64,000 nucleotides of DNA, taken from the NCBI RefSeq assembly GCF_021390715.1, contig NZ_JAJGWT010000012.1, forward strand, positions 1 through 64,000, in the 5' to 3' direction. Under the pieces are notes generated by a model. The model did not search any database. It saw nothing but the letters and a program-made list of their open reading frames with translations, and was not told where the DNA came from. This DNA comes from Tenacibaculum piscium. Its GTDB lineage: Bacteria > Bacteroidota > Bacteroidia > Flavobacteriales > Flavobacteriaceae. Each line of letters begins with the position of its first letter. Position 1 is the stretch's first letter. This document shows positions 25,156 to 33,359 of this stretch, in pieces. Both the position numbers and the translations under genes were made by a program.

Positions 25156-25974
25156 ATGAAAAAATTACTGTTACTTTTAATCAGCTCTTTAACAATCTTA
25201 ATAATATTTTCTTGTAGTGAAGATACTATTATTAATAAAGCAGAGGAATCTGAAATTTCTGAAACTAATAAAGTAGAGGAATCTGAAACTTCTGAAACTG
25301 ATAAAACAGACGAATCCGAAACTGATAAAACAGACGAATCTGAAACTTCTGAAACTGATAAAACCCTGAGTAATGAACAACTAGAGTTTATGCAAGAATA
25401 TAAAACTATTGTTGATGATTTAAAATGGACTAAAGAAATTGCAATCTTTTTAGATGGAAATATTACCAAAGAATACAAAAAAATCGTAAATGAAGTTTTA
25501 GATACCTATAATCCATTATTTTCTGATGGAACAAAAATTAAACTCGTAAAAACAGCAAAGGAATCAAATGTACATTTATACAATGCTACGAAAAATGAAT
25601 TAGCTTCTTTTTGGTCAGATATTTATAGCTATGTTGGCGGTGCTATTGGATACGGAACTACCTCTTGGTCATCAAGCTCTTATGGCGGAGAAAAAATTAT
25701 TAATGAAGGTAGAATCTGGGTAGAAACAGGTAGCGATATTTCATTATTATTTCATGAATTAGGACACGTTTTAGGATTAGGACATAGTAGCCAAAAATAT
25801 TGTACAACTTCTGTAATGTGCGGTGTGCCAAGCGCTAAAACATTATCCGCTTTTGATAAAGCAATGATACAAATACGTTATCATTCTGATGTAAAATCAG
25901 ATACTTCATTCGATGAAATGAAACCTATTATTGAAAAATTATTACTTACAAAAGAAGTTGTAATCAAAAAATAA
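25156..25974 (+). CDS. Lipoprotein zinc metalloprotease, matrixin-like (copy 1)
   Basis: This 272-aa protein starts at ATG 25156; a TTG at 25102 lies inside the terminator. A lipoprotein signal ends at Cys20 ('IIFSC'). Residues about 25-70 are a low-complexity acidic linker of repeated 'SETDKTDE' units, putting the enzyme on a tether. The catalytic motif HELGHVLGLGH (HExxHxxGxxH, near residue 200) with 'SVMCGVP' as the probable Met-turn marks a metzincin. Substrate unknown; probably a surface or periplasmic protease. It is a paralogue of the gene at 26197. Confidence 0.8.
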   Translation: MKKLLLLLISSLTILIIFSCSEDTIINKAEESEISETNKVEESETSETDKTDESETDKTDESETSETDKTLSNEQLEFMQEYKTIVDDLKWTKEIAIFLDGNITKEYKKIVNEVLDTYNPLFSDGTKIKLVKTAKESNVHLYNATKNELASFWSDIYSYVGGAIGYGTTSWSSSSYGGEKIINEGRIWVETGSDISLLFHELGHVLGLGHSSQKYCTTSVMCGVPSAKTLSAFDKAMIQIRYHSDVKSDTSFDEMKPIIEKLLLTKEVVIKK

Positions 25975-26027
25975 CAATTCGTTTATAACGAAATTTAACT
26001 ATTTCTCTTATCAAAAATAAAATACTT

Positions 26028-26060
26028 AAAAACCTCTTTGTAAAAATCAAAGAGGTTTTT
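26028..26060 (+). terminator. Intrinsic terminator after metalloprotease 1 (copy 2)
   Basis: AAAAACCTCTTTG at 26028-26040 pairs with CAAAGAGGTTTTT at 26048-26060. Including the AATACTT before it, the sequence closely matches the one after htpG, which suggests the stem was duplicated together with DNA beside it. Confidence 0.87.
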
Positions 26061-26144
26061 TTAATTCCCATTTATATAGATTAATTTCACCAATTAATTT
26101 CACCAATTAATTATATCAATTATCAAAAAAAATCGTTTATTATT

Positions 26145-26160
26145 AGAGCCTGTTTAAATA
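26145..26160 (+). repeat. Lone terminal repeat of the MITE-like family
   Basis: AGAGCCTGTTTAAATA matches the left end of the element at 61338 (AGAGCCTGTTTAAAAA) and resembles that at 34692. No matching right end is seen within the next kilobase, so it is a remnant or a chance partial copy. It lies 37 bp before the second metalloprotease gene. Confidence 0.45.
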
Positions 26161-26196
26161 AAAACAATAATATCAAACTAATAATCAAGCAAAAAC

Positions 26197-26925
26197 ATGA
26201 AAATTATAACAAAAATTATACTCAAAATAGCAATCATTTTATTGATAAGTTCTTGTAATAAAGGAACTATTTTTAGTAAAATTGATGAAAATGAAATTAA
26301 TCAAAATAAATTAAACCAAAAACAAAACGAACTAATAAAAGAATATCAAAAAGTCGCTATTGATACCGAAAATCTGAAATGGAAAAAAGAAATACGACTC
26401 TTCTTAGACGGAAATATCACTAAAGAATACAAAGAAAATATACAAAAAATAATCGGAAATTATAATAAACTATTCAGCGATGGAATGAATATTAAAATCG
26501 TAAACGATTTTGAAAACGCAAATGTACACCTACTTATAACCAATAAAAAAAATGTCGGAAAAACATGGAAAGATATCCCAAGATATATAACCGACCAAAA
26601 TACCAAAGGATACGCTACAACTACTTGGAAACAAGAAAATCCGCAAAATGAAAAAATTATTACTAAAGGTAGAATTTGGATAGAAAATACGAATATCGAA
26701 TTAACATATCATGAAATAGGACACCTTTTAGGTTTAGGACATAGTAGCCTAAAATATTGCCCTAAGTCCGTAATGTGTGCCGTAACAACTGCCAATGAAT
26801 TATCCGATTTCGATAAAGCAATCATTAAAATAAAATATCATCAAAAAATAAAATCAGGCGATGATTTCAATAAAATAAAACCAATTATTTTAGAATTATT
26901 ACAAAACAACGAAATTCAACTCTAA
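26197..26925 (+). CDS. Lipoprotein zinc metalloprotease, matrixin-like (copy 2)
   Basis: This 242-aa paralogue of the gene at 25156 has a lipoprotein signal ending at Cys20 ('LISSC') and the catalytic 'HEIGHLLGLGH' near residue 171, with 'SVMCAVT' after it. Shared stretches such as 'LFLDGNITKEYK', 'GRIWIE/GRIWVE' and 'GLGHSSxKYC' show a tandem duplication. It lacks the acidic SETDKTDE linker of copy 1. It has its own copy of the terminator. The two cysteines kept in both copies near the active site may form a disulfide. Confidence 0.8.
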   Translation: MKIITKIILKIAIILLISSCNKGTIFSKIDENEINQNKLNQKQNELIKEYQKVAIDTENLKWKKEIRLFLDGNITKEYKENIQKIIGNYNKLFSDGMNIKIVNDFENANVHLLITNKKNVGKTWKDIPRYITDQNTKGYATTTWKQENPQNEKIITKGRIWIENTNIELTYHEIGHLLGLGHSSLKYCPKSVMCAVTTANELSDFDKAIIKIKYHQKIKSGDDFNKIKPIILELLQNNEIQL

Positions 26926-26934
26926 CTATAAAAA

Positions 26935-26966
26935 AAACCTCTTTGATTTTAACAAAGAGGTTTTTT
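26935..26966. terminator. Intrinsic terminator after metalloprotease 2 (copy 3), bidirectional
   Basis: AAAACCTCTTTG and CAAAGAGGTTTTTT close an 8-nt loop. With A and T runs on both sides it can also end the leftward restriction-modification transcript, whose stop is at 26979. Confidence 0.88.
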
Positions 26967-26978
26967 AAAAAATTTTAG

Positions 26979-29900
26979 CTAGAAACCCTCCACAATAGCA
27001 ACCTCATCAGCCGTTAAACCATATAATTTATAAACCATTTGGTCTATCTGTTTTTCTAAAACGCTCGTATCCGATTCAGGATTTTCCTTTTTTATCGATA
27101 ATATTTTATCTACTTTTTCTATAAATGGCGTTTGCTCTTTTTCTGATATTTCTTTTATTGGAAAGTTTTTTATATCATAAACCAATATTTTAGGAAAAGC
27201 TCCTTTTGTTGCTTTTGGTGATGAATTAAAATGATAAAAAGTAGCTAACTTAGAATTTAAAATTGCAAGTAATACTTCTATTTTAAAATTTTCTTTATTT
27301 TCTTTAATAATTAAAATTGATGGGTCATTATAAAGTTCTAAATCTGTTAAACTTGAAAAAATTCTAGGATTAGTTATTTCACGAATTAAAATTCTTTTAC
27401 CTTTAAAAAATTTAGGATTCCTTGGGTTTGCAATACCACTATCATATTCTATATATTCTTTTTCATTCCATTTAACAGAATATCTTGTAACATCAGAACC
27501 ATATAACCATTTTTTATGAGTTTCTTTAGTTTTCTCTAAAGAATGAAATACTCTATTTTGTATCACTTCTTTTGATTGTCCTTTATATTTATCATAAGCT
27601 ATAAGTCCTTGACTTACATCTGGAAATAATTTATCTAATTTAGTTGTATCGTTTTTTATTTTTGAAATTAATTTTAAAACCTCTTTATCTAATTTAAATA
27701 TTAAACTCCAATTCTGATTATTTGCTATTGTTGTTTCTTTATCAATTTTTTCAATATTTCTATCGTAAAACTCTTTAAATTCTTTTAGTTCATTGGTTCT
27801 TTTATATAATAAATTATTATGTTCTCCATCTTTTTGAAATTGAAAAATTATTGTTCTCACAGTTGCTTCATCAAAAATATCTATATCTGTACAATCTAAA
27901 ATTTCATTAATACTCCATTTCTCAAATAAATTTATACGATAATTTTGAGCAAAAACATTAAATAAAATTGTATTAGGAACAATATAAGATACATTTCCTT
28001 TAGTTTTTAATATTTGATAAGACCTTTCAATAAACCAATAATATATTTCAAAATCAGGTACTTTTATAATATTTTTTACAAGATGTTCTCTTTGTTTTCC
28101 TTTTATAGAAACACCATACGGCGGATTCCCAATAACGGCATCAAAACCGATATAATTTCCATCTTCGGATAATACTTCAGGAAACTCAAAACGCCATTCA
28201 AAAGCGTTATGATATATTGCATTATTGGTAATTTCTTCTTTTTCTTGGAATGCTTTTTGGGCTTTTATTTGTAATTTTTTAAGTTCGTCTTTTTCGGATT
28301 TTTTAATTTTTTCGCCAAAATTGATTAAGTTTTTTTGTCTTTCTTGTTCGTTAATTAAAGTTCCTTGTATTTTCTGATATTTTTGAATAAAGCTGTTATC
28401 GAGTGTACTTTTAAAGTTATTTTTAACTTGTTCAATAATTTGTAGCACTTCTTTTTTACGATTTTTGTCGTTTGTATCTTTGTATTCGGCTACGGCATTT
28501 TTGTAATCTATAAAAGAATAGTTAAGTTCTTTATTATTAAAGGCCTCTTTTAAATCATCATTTAAATTAAAACGGCTAATTAGTGAGTTTCCGCATTTAA
28601 TATTAATGTCGATATTTGGTAGTGTTTGTAAGGTATTTTTTGGTGTATAATAGGCATTTTTGAGCAGTTCAATCCACAAACGTAAACGGCAAATTTTAAC
28701 GGAATTTGGGTTAATATCTACGCCAAACAAGCAATTTTCAATAAGAGTTTGTTTTTGATGAAATAGGGTATGTTGTATTTTGGTACTTTCTTTACTTTTC
28801 GGATTGTATTCAAATAAGAGTCCATTATTTTGGTTTGTGATATACAATTCATCATTTACAATTTCGATATCACAATTTAATAAAATTCCTTTAGCATCGG
28901 TTAAAATACGGAGTTCATTTTTGATAACAATTAATTCATTTAAAGCACTAACCAAGAAGTGTCCTGATCCTACGGCAGGGTCGCAAATTTTGATACTATT
29001 TACGATATTATTTAATCGTTTTAAATCATCAACTTTAAAAAATTGGCTACAATATGCTTGTAAATCTTCAAAAGTTTCAATGCTATTTTTTTCTTGTTCT
29101 TTAAACTTCTGAACTACGGTTCTTCTGATAGTTTCTTTACACATATACATTGTTATATATGCTGGAGTATAGAATGAGCCTTCTTTGTATCCGTTTATTT
29201 TTTCAAAAATCAGTCCAAGTACGGATGCGTTAATTAATGTTTTGGTTTCAATTTCATCGGTAATTCCTTCATTTCCGTCAGTTGCGAAGTCGTATGCGTC
29301 AAGGAATTGGAATAAATAATCAAGAGTTGGTAATTTTCCTTGTTGTTTTTTTCCTTTGGAATTTTTTAAAACGGTGTTATTGTATATTTGAATTTCATCG
29401 TTATTTAACGCTGATATTTCAAAAGCTTCATTCTCTAGGGTATTTTTTTCAAATAGGGAACTATTTAAATAGGGAATTTCTTGATATTTGTCTTTATATT
29501 TTGGGTGTCTTTGTTCTATTGGTTTTGCTAAAGCGGAAAAGAAAAGGTCGTTTAAGTCATCAAATCCGTTTATAAATTTGGTATGTAAGAATCGATATTT
29601 TTGATTATTTTGATGATAGGTTACTAATTGCGATTCTAATAATTTAAGGAATAATATTCGATTAATCCAAGTTAAGCAAAGTTCGAGTCCTGCGTTAAAT
29701 TGTTTATCGCTATTATTTGGAATACTTTTTATTTTTGATAGATAATCTCTATCTTCAATATGGAATATTGTATTTTCTAAAAGGGAGGCATAATCTCTAT
29801 TTTCTTGTTTTTTTCTATTGATTATTTTTTTACCTTTTTCTTTAATTTCTTCTAATCCGATAATGTGTAATAATTCATTATAGAATGCTTTATTAAGTTG

Positions 29901-30623
29901 ATTGCTATCATTTCCGAATGTTTTTCCAAGAATATGTACATCAGAAAATATTTTATAGAGTGTATTTAAGTGTGCATCGCTTAGCTTTTGGAAATTTGTT
30001 TGAGCAAAATTCAGATATACAAAAGGCAATTTATCTTGAATTTCGCCGATATATTTTTGAGCTATTTCGTTGTAGAATAGTTCATTTTTCGAGGAATCTT
30101 TTAGTCCGTCTCTAAAGTTTTGATATTCTTTTAGTAAGGCTTTATTTTTGAAGAAATAGGTATAAAAATCTTCTGCTTTAAAGAGATACCATTCGTATCC
30201 GTTTGTAGCGATAAGGTGTTTTATACTGTTATTATTATTGTCTATTCGTTCACGCAGATAGTATAATAAAAGTTCTTGTAATGCTTTTTTATTAAGATTA
30301 TCTTCTTTTAGAAATTCGTTTTTATTGCTTGGTTTTTTGGCTTCAATAAGTACGCTAACCTCCGATTTTGGGTTATTTTCAGTATAGATTGCTAAATCAA
30401 TTCTATCTTTAGTATTGATGTAATTATTGGCGTAGAACGTATTTTTAAAGAACGTTGTAAAGTGATATTTTATATGTTCTTCACTTTCGTTATTTTCATC
30501 GCTTAATTTTACGGCATTGATACAGGTTTGTAATTCTGTTATAAAATTGGTTACTTCTTTTCTTAGCGGTTTGTGTTTTCTGTACGCAGGATTAAGAGCT
30601 TTTCTGGTATTGATTTTATTCAT
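26979..30623 (-). CDS. Type IIG restriction endonuclease-methyltransferase
   Basis: This 1214-aa single-chain restriction-modification enzyme has an N-terminal PD-(D/E)xK nuclease ('IDLAIY' with Asp76, 'LIEAKK' with Glu94 and Lys96). The Eco57I-type N6-adenine methyltransferase core has motif I 'DPAVGSGHF' (near residue 550) and motif IV 'IGNPPYGV' (near 830). A C-terminal target-recognition region (about 950-1180) decides the DNA site. Cutting and methylation are in one polypeptide, so no partner gene is needed, and none is next to it. The recognition site cannot be read from sequence. Confidence 0.88.
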   Translation of the reverse strand: MNKINTRKALNPAYRKHKPLRKEVTNFITELQTCINAVKLSDENNESEEHIKYHFTTFFKNTFYANNYINTKDRIDLAIYTENNPKSEVSVLIEAKKPSNKNEFLKEDNLNKKALQELLLYYLRERIDNNNNSIKHLIATNGYEWYLFKAEDFYTYFFKNKALLKEYQNFRDGLKDSSKNELFYNEIAQKYIGEIQDKLPFVYLNFAQTNFQKLSDAHLNTLYKIFSDVHILGKTFGNDSNQLNKAFYNELLHIIGLEEIKEKGKKIINRKKQENRDYASLLENTIFHIEDRDYLSKIKSIPNNSDKQFNAGLELCLTWINRILFLKLLESQLVTYHQNNQKYRFLHTKFINGFDDLNDLFFSALAKPIEQRHPKYKDKYQEIPYLNSSLFEKNTLENEAFEISALNNDEIQIYNNTVLKNSKGKKQQGKLPTLDYLFQFLDAYDFATDGNEGITDEIETKTLINASVLGLIFEKINGYKEGSFYTPAYITMYMCKETIRRTVVQKFKEQEKNSIETFEDLQAYCSQFFKVDDLKRLNNIVNSIKICDPAVGSGHFLVSALNELIVIKNELRILTDAKGILLNCDIEIVNDELYITNQNNGLLFEYNPKSKESTKIQHTLFHQKQTLIENCLFGVDINPNSVKICRLRLWIELLKNAYYTPKNTLQTLPNIDINIKCGNSLISRFNLNDDLKEAFNNKELNYSFIDYKNAVAEYKDTNDKNRKKEVLQIIEQVKNNFKSTLDNSFIQKYQKIQGTLINEQERQKNLINFGEKIKKSEKDELKKLQIKAQKAFQEKEEITNNAIYHNAFEWRFEFPEVLSEDGNYIGFDAVIGNPPYGVSIKGKQREHLVKNIIKVPDFEIYYWFIERSYQILKTKGNVSYIVPNTILFNVFAQNYRINLFEKWSINEILDCTDIDIFDEATVRTIIFQFQKDGEHNNLLYKRTNELKEFKEFYDRNIEKIDKETTIANNQNWSLIFKLDKEVLKLISKIKNDTTKLDKLFPDVSQGLIAYDKYKGQSKEVIQNRVFHSLEKTKETHKKWLYGSDVTRYSVKWNEKEYIEYDSGIANPRNPKFFKGKRILIREITNPRIFSSLTDLELYNDPSILIIKENKENFKIEVLLAILNSKLATFYHFNSSPKATKGAFPKILVYDIKNFPIKEISEKEQTPFIEKVDKILSIKKENPESDTSVLEKQIDQMVYKLYGLTADEVAIVEGF

Positions 30624-30709
30624 CTTCTTTTTTAGCTTTTTTAAACTTTTTTTGAAGTTTTTTTTAAGGCTAAAGATACATGAAAAATAAGAAAATATGT
30701 CTTCTTGTT

Positions 30710-30734
30710 GGGGCGAACCTATGTGTTCGCCCTC
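30710..30734 (-). repeat. REP-like palindromic element, variant copy
   Basis: On the plus strand GGGGCGAACCTATGTGTTCG followed by CCCTC; its reverse complement aligns with the copy at 21917 but with GA/TC in place of AG/CT in the stem, so pairing is kept. It lies between the restriction-modification gene and the flippase gene. Confidence 0.65.
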
Positions 30735-30754
30735 TTTTTTGATGTGTATTTTTG

Positions 30755-32269
30755 TTATCTATTAATTTTTGATATTAATCGGCTCATTAAATCATTCATT
30801 TGTGTTGATATTGAGAATTTAACGACTACAAATAAATAGATAGAAATAATTAAAATACTTTTTAGGCTGATATTAATAATTGGGTCAATTCTAATACTTT
30901 TTATTGAAAATTCAGGGATAGAAAAGTTCCAGAAATAGAAAGTTAAAAACAGGATTATAATTATCAGAATCATTTGTAATGTTTTCATTGTATATGGAAA
31001 CATTTTCAATTTACGATGTACAAACCAAAGTTTAAAGGCGTTAAAAGTTACGACTGCTAATAGGGTTGCTAGTGCCAAACCTTCTGTTCCCATTCCGATA
31101 TCATTATAAAAGAATACATTTAAGTAGGTAACCATAAGTGCCATTCCTATTCCGATTGGCATGGTAATTCTATAAAATTTTGAATTTTGAATAATTGCTC
31201 CGTTATTTCCTAAAGACATCATAAATAATTTTGCTCCTGAAATTAATAAAACCACTAAACCACCTCCAGCATAGTTTTTATTGGGCATTATTTTAAATAA
31301 TTCATCAACATTACAATTCACCAAAATAAAAAATAAGCCACCAATTAATAATAAATTAATCGCACTTTTATGATACAAACTATTGGTTTCTTTATCGTTA
31401 TTTTCGTTGATAGCTTTTGATGTTAATGGTTGTAAAATTTGTCCCATTGCTCGGCTTGGCGCTTCGATAAAACTTCCAATAAACAACGCAACTCCGTAAT
31501 ATGCGGCGGTTGCAAAACCTTCTTTTCCAGGAATCATTATTTTATCGATATCCAAAACCAATGCCCCCGCACTTCCTGCTAAAACAATGTAAAATGAATA
31601 ACGTAACACTTCCTTAAAGTTATAAGGTAAAGTAAAAGTTAGGCTTGGCGTGTATAATTTAAACGCATAAATAAGCATCAAAAAAGTTCTTATAATATAT
31701 GCAATGGTCATATAATATAAAAATTCTTGTTTGGTGATGATATCAAAATTTACAGCAAATAATAAGGTCATAATAGCGACTCTGTTGTAAAGTTCTTTTA
31801 AAACATTCCCAAAAACCGATTGCATTTGTACTTTTGCCCACGAATAAAAAACTTCGAAATACGCACAGCAAACGGCAATTATATAAATATAAATGGTATA
31901 ATTTTCGATAATTAAATTACCTTCAATATTACTTTTTGATATGTAACTCATAATTAAATTATGAAAAACATCCCAACAAAAACCGATCGGCAAGGCTATT
32001 AATAAGGGTAAAAAAAGTATGGAACTTAAAAAGCTATCTTTTTCTTTTTTAGTTTTATAGGCGGAAAAAAATTTAACAATCGTAAATTGAATTCCTAACG
32101 CCATAACGGGCATTAATAAATTGGATGCGGCAAATACATAGGTTGCCAATCCATAATATTCATCTTTTAAAAAACGAGCATATAAAAATATGGTATTTAT
32201 TCCACCGATTAAAAATCCTAAATAGATAATTATGGTGTTTTTAATTGATTGTCTTAATACGATTCCCAA
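30755..32269 (-). CDS. Wzx-like oligosaccharide flippase
   Basis: This 504-aa polytopic inner-membrane protein has about 14 hydrophobic segments in the MATE/MVF-type layout. 'MGIVLRQSIKNTIIIYLGF' is the typical start in Flavobacteriia, and it begins here at a TTG (32269) one base after the wecB stop. It should flip lipid-linked glycan units across the inner membrane for a surface polysaccharide. It is the last gene of the leftward cluster. Confidence 0.82.
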   Translation of the reverse strand: MGIVLRQSIKNTIIIYLGFLIGGINTIFLYARFLKDEYYGLATYVFAASNLLMPVMALGIQFTIVKFFSAYKTKKEKDSFLSSILFLPLLIALPIGFCWDVFHNLIMSYISKSNIEGNLIIENYTIYIYIIAVCCAYFEVFYSWAKVQMQSVFGNVLKELYNRVAIMTLLFAVNFDIITKQEFLYYMTIAYIIRTFLMLIYAFKLYTPSLTFTLPYNFKEVLRYSFYIVLAGSAGALVLDIDKIMIPGKEGFATAAYYGVALFIGSFIEAPSRAMGQILQPLTSKAINENNDKETNSLYHKSAINLLLIGGLFFILVNCNVDELFKIMPNKNYAGGGLVVLLISGAKLFMMSLGNNGAIIQNSKFYRITMPIGIGMALMVTYLNVFFYNDIGMGTEGLALATLLAVVTFNAFKLWFVHRKLKMFPYTMKTLQMILIIIILFLTFYFWNFSIPEFSIKSIRIDPIINISLKSILIISIYLFVVVKFSISTQMNDLMSRLISKINR

Positions 32270-32270
32270 T

Positions 32271-33356
32271 TTATGAATTTATTAATTTGATGATTGATTG
32301 ATATATTTTTTCGCCAACATTATTCCCGTATAATTCTTCTTTAAAATCTTTTGTTGCTTTTAAAAATTCGGTATAAGCAGTCGTTATTTTCTTTGGATTT
32401 GTAGCTGTAATTTTAGCATATCCGTTGCTTACAAGCTCTGTCCATTCGGTTTCTTCTCTAGCGATGATGCAATATTTTTTATTAAAAAAGGCTTCTTTTT
32501 GAAGTCCGCCGCTATCGGTAACGACCAAATTACAATTTTTTAAAAGTTCGAGCATATCAAAATAACCAACAGGATTTATAAAAGTGATATTCGGTTTTAA
32601 ACCATATAAATCGAGCATTTTTTTTGTCCGAGGATGCAACGGCATTACCACTTTTTTTGATTTATTGATTTCTTCTAATCCTAAGAAAACATTGGTCAAT
32701 TTTTGTTTATCATCCGTATTTTCTTGACGATGAATAGTTGCTAATACAAACTCATTTTTTGTCAAGTTTAAATCAGCAATAACTGTTGATTTTTCTTCGG
32801 AAAAAGTGCCGTAAAACGCTACAGCATCTTTCATAATATCGCCATGTTGCTCAATTTTAATAGCTAAATTATCAAAACCTTCTTGCTTTAAATTATCAAT
32901 AGCAACTTGTGTTGGGCAACTTAATAAATCGGCAATTCTATCGGTTATAATTCGATTTATTTCTTCGGGCATTTGCATATTATACGAACGTAATCCTGCT
33001 TCAATATGCACTACTTTTATATGTAATTTCTTTGCTGATAAAGCCCCTGCAACAGTAGAATTTGTATCGCCATAAACCACAATTGCATCAGGTTTTTCAG
33101 CGATTAAAATTTCTTCAATTTTTTCTAGCATTTGCCCTGTCATCGCACCATGATTTAAACCATTAATATTTAAATTATATTTTGGCTTCGGAATTTGCAT
33201 TTCATCAAAAAAAACTGCGCTCATATTGGCATCAAAATGTTGCCCTGTATGCACAATTATTTCTTCAATTTCTTGATGATTTTTTATGACTCTGCTTAAC
33301 ACCGCACCTTTTACAAACTGAGGTCTGGCTCCTAATATAGTGACTATTTTTTTCAA
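32271..33356 (-). CDS. wecB: UDP-N-acetylglucosamine 2-epimerase (non-hydrolysing)
   Basis: This 361-aa GT-B-fold enzyme interconverts UDP-GlcNAc and UDP-ManNAc. The motifs are 'ILGARPQFVKG' (the family's GTRPE position, varied here), 'HTGQHFD', 'VVYGDTNSTVAG', 'HIEAGLRSYNMQMPEE', 'HPRTKK' and 'DSGGLQKEA'. It supplies ManNAc-type sugars to the glycan built by the neighbouring genes. It lies 3 bp from the glycosyltransferase upstream and 1 bp from the flippase downstream. Confidence 0.9.
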   Translation of the reverse strand: MKKIVTILGARPQFVKGAVLSRVIKNHQEIEEIIVHTGQHFDANMSAVFFDEMQIPKPKYNLNINGLNHGAMTGQMLEKIEEILIAEKPDAIVVYGDTNSTVAGALSAKKLHIKVVHIEAGLRSYNMQMPEEINRIITDRIADLLSCPTQVAIDNLKQEGFDNLAIKIEQHGDIMKDAVAFYGTFSEEKSTVIADLNLTKNEFVLATIHRQENTDDKQKLTNVFLGLEEINKSKKVVMPLHPRTKKMLDLYGLKPNITFINPVGYFDMLELLKNCNLVVTDSGGLQKEAFFNKKYCIIAREETEWTELVSNGYAKITATNPKKITTAYTEFLKATKDFKEELYGNNVGEKIYQSIIKLINS

Positions 33357-33359
33357 GAA

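Noticed and set aside
25077..25478. Antisense frames with SVSEVSDSS-type repeats
   Set aside because: They mirror the acidic repeat of the metalloprotease on the other strand; there is no independent evidence for translation.
26085..26115. Short direct repeat TTAATTTCACCAA, considered as a CRISPR-like or iteron unit
   Set aside because: There are only two adjacent copies with no spacers; it is probably local slippage.
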